DNA from: Parabacteroides sp.
GTDB lineage: Bacteria > Bacteroidota > Bacteroidia > Bacteroidales > Tannerellaceae
Direction: 5' to 3'
Assembly: GCA_020026285.1 (NCBI GenBank)
Contig: JAHHQS010000045.1
Location: 1-24,133, forward strand
Length of the DNA: 24,133 bases
Part shown: positions 23,057 through 24,133 of the stretch, in pieces
How the letters are laid out: the number at the start of each line of letters is the position of its first letter
Numbering within the stretch: position 1 is the stretch's first letter
Position numbers and translations under genes: made by a program
Notes under the pieces: model-generated
Told to the model about the DNA's origin: nothing
The model's database searches: none
Seen by the model: only the letters and a program-made list of their open reading frames with translations

Positions 23057-24133
23057 TTAATCTTTATGTTTCCTTGCTTCTTCCAGCTGTCCTTTCAGTT
23101 TTTCCATATTTTCAGGTGAAGCAGCCACATTAAAACGAATCTCTCCCTTCTTATCGAAGATAACACAACGTGGGATGGATAATGCACCTCGCTTATCTCC
23201 AAATATCTTATAGATTTCTTTCACAAAAGCTTCCTGCGCACGTACATGTTCACCCATCAGATCATAATGTGCAGCCATTTTGCGCCACTTGGCATCATCG
23301 CTCGGTCGGTCGATGCTCAGATAAAGCAGAACCACATCATCGTGCTCTTTGGCATACTCCTGTAAAGGCTTCACATAGGCAAACGAATTCCTACACGGAC
23401 CGCACCAGGTAGCCCAGATATCCATAAAGATAACCTTGCCTTTATAAAGGTCTGTCACTTCCTTGAAAGTTTTCGCTTTTTCCACATTCGGGAAATGAAT
23501 ATAATCAGGAATCTGTGTTTCATTGAATGCCTTGTTCTTGGCTACAGCTCTATTTACAAGAGGCATCCATACGCTTTGCGGATGCAATTCCTTGAAACGT
23601 TCCGACAAAGGTATAATGACTGGAGCATTTTCCTCACGTTCTTCATCTTGCAAGAACAGCTGAGCCATGGCTGCTTCCTGAACTTTCCCTGTCAGCTGAT
23701 GCTCAAAATAATAGAACGATAATTCATTCGGATCTTTCTTAACACCTTCGGGAAGCGGTTCTCCTTTCACAAAATAGGTCGTCCCGGCATTATTGCTGAC
23801 TACATCATAAAAAGCCAGTGAGAACGGAGCTTCAGGATGATTTTCCGGCCAGAGTTGCTTCATCTTTTCCCATTCCTCCATCCATTGTCTTTTAGTTGGT
23901 TCGGCACATTGCCAGTTCACACCAAACAGCTGATTCTGAAAAGCCAGCATCAACTGCATACGCACATCCTGTTGAACTTTGGTATATAATTCGTCATCAA
24001 CACCTTTCATTTCTTTTTCCATCGCCAATGCATCTGCTTTAAGTTTGGCTACCACAGAAGTTGCTATTGTATCTTTGGCAATATTCCAGCGGTCGCCACG
24101 TCTGGCACGCAAATCCCAGACATCCTTATTCAA
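23057..24133 (-). CDS. TlpA-like thioredoxin-fold protein, 5' end outside window
   Basis: The visible 358 residues are the C-terminal part of a longer protein; the first in-window codon (TTG) is at the edge and need not be a start. Residues 1-200 form a helical region with no domain recognised by eye. The last 150 residues form a TlpA/ResA-type thioredoxin domain with the CxxC motif in DIWATWCGPCRNSF. A cis-Pro loop (SIPRCVIFD) and C-terminal strand follow. Such proteins are usually periplasmic or lipid-anchored disulfide reductases; the export signal would lie beyond the window. Confidence 0.85.
   Translation of the reverse strand: MNKDVWDLRARRGDRWNIAKDTIATSVVAKLKADALAMEKEMKGVDDELYTKVQQDVRMQLMLAFQNQLFGVNWQCAEPTKRQWMEEWEKMKQLWPENHPEAPFSLAFYDVVSNNAGTTYFVKGEPLPEGVKKDPNELSFYYFEHQLTGKVQEAAMAQLFLQDEEREENAPVIIPLSERFKELHPQSVWMPLVNRAVAKNKAFNETQIPDYIHFPNVEKAKTFKEVTDLYKGKVIFMDIWATWCGPCRNSFAYVKPLQEYAKEHDDVVLLYLSIDRPSDDAKWRKMAAHYDLMGEHVRAQEAFVKEIYKIFGDKRGALSIPRCVIFDKKGEIRFNVAASPENMEKLKGQLEEARKHKD

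Overview
The window is an AT-rich stretch of a Bacteroidales chromosome, probably Bacteroides, Phocaeicola or a close relative; the genus cannot be fixed from sequence alone. Support for this: many genes are preceded by the Bacteroidota -7 box TAnnTTTG, Shine-Dalgarno sequences are weak or absent, there are two Bacteroides-style lipoprotein hydrolases (a GH78-like rhamnosidase and a Ser-type sulfatase), and the housekeeping genes have family-typical sequences. Most of the window is conserved core genome. Accessory character is limited to a toxin-antitoxin cassette beside a tRNA gene, some intergenic palindromes and the two lone hydrolases.

Layout, left to right. (1) 1-1377, minus: a TPR membrane protein, then lumazine synthase ribH, then tRNA-Tyr, each with its own candidate promoter. 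(2) 1517-2916, plus: recF and a DciA/DUF721 gene (DNA repair and replication), ending in an 11-bp tail-to-tail overlap with (3) 2906-5554, minus: dCMP deaminase, S41 C-terminal processing peptidase and 5-formyl-THF cyclo-ligase, a tight three-gene operon. Two of its products act in nucleotide/folate metabolism. (4) 5680-7731, minus: oligopeptidase Dcp, with three 22-bp-phased palindromes upstream. (5) 7732-9163: mostly non-core DNA holding a YefM-YoeB toxin-antitoxin pair between two near-identical 64-bp copies of the tRNA-Gly terminator, then tRNA-Gly(CCC). (6) 9164-12418, plus: an EamA transporter, then argB and a ModF-like double-cassette ATPase. (7) 12513-14708, minus: GH78-like lipoprotein. 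(8) 14709-15111: gene-poor, with a candidate small RNA on plus. (9) 15112-18910, minus: a four-gene operon of TPR/PD40 protein, NfeD, flotillin FloA and nucleoside phosphorylase. (10) 18999-21101, plus: ttcA, a DUF486 membrane protein, a small zinc ribbon and an M28/M42-like metallohydrolase, divergent from block 9 across a palindromic promoter region and closed by a strong terminator. (11) 21204-24133, minus: a Ser-type sulfatase and the 3' part of a TlpA-like thioredoxin-fold protein that runs off the window.

No large undescribed system stands out. The best leads are the tRNA-linked toxin-antitoxin insertion with its duplicated terminator and an operator of YefM/YoeB geometry, the orphan structured transcript near 14.9-15.1 kb, the phased palindromes upstream of dcp, and an 18-bp perfect hairpin whose sequence recalls IS3-family (IS150-type) inverted repeats.
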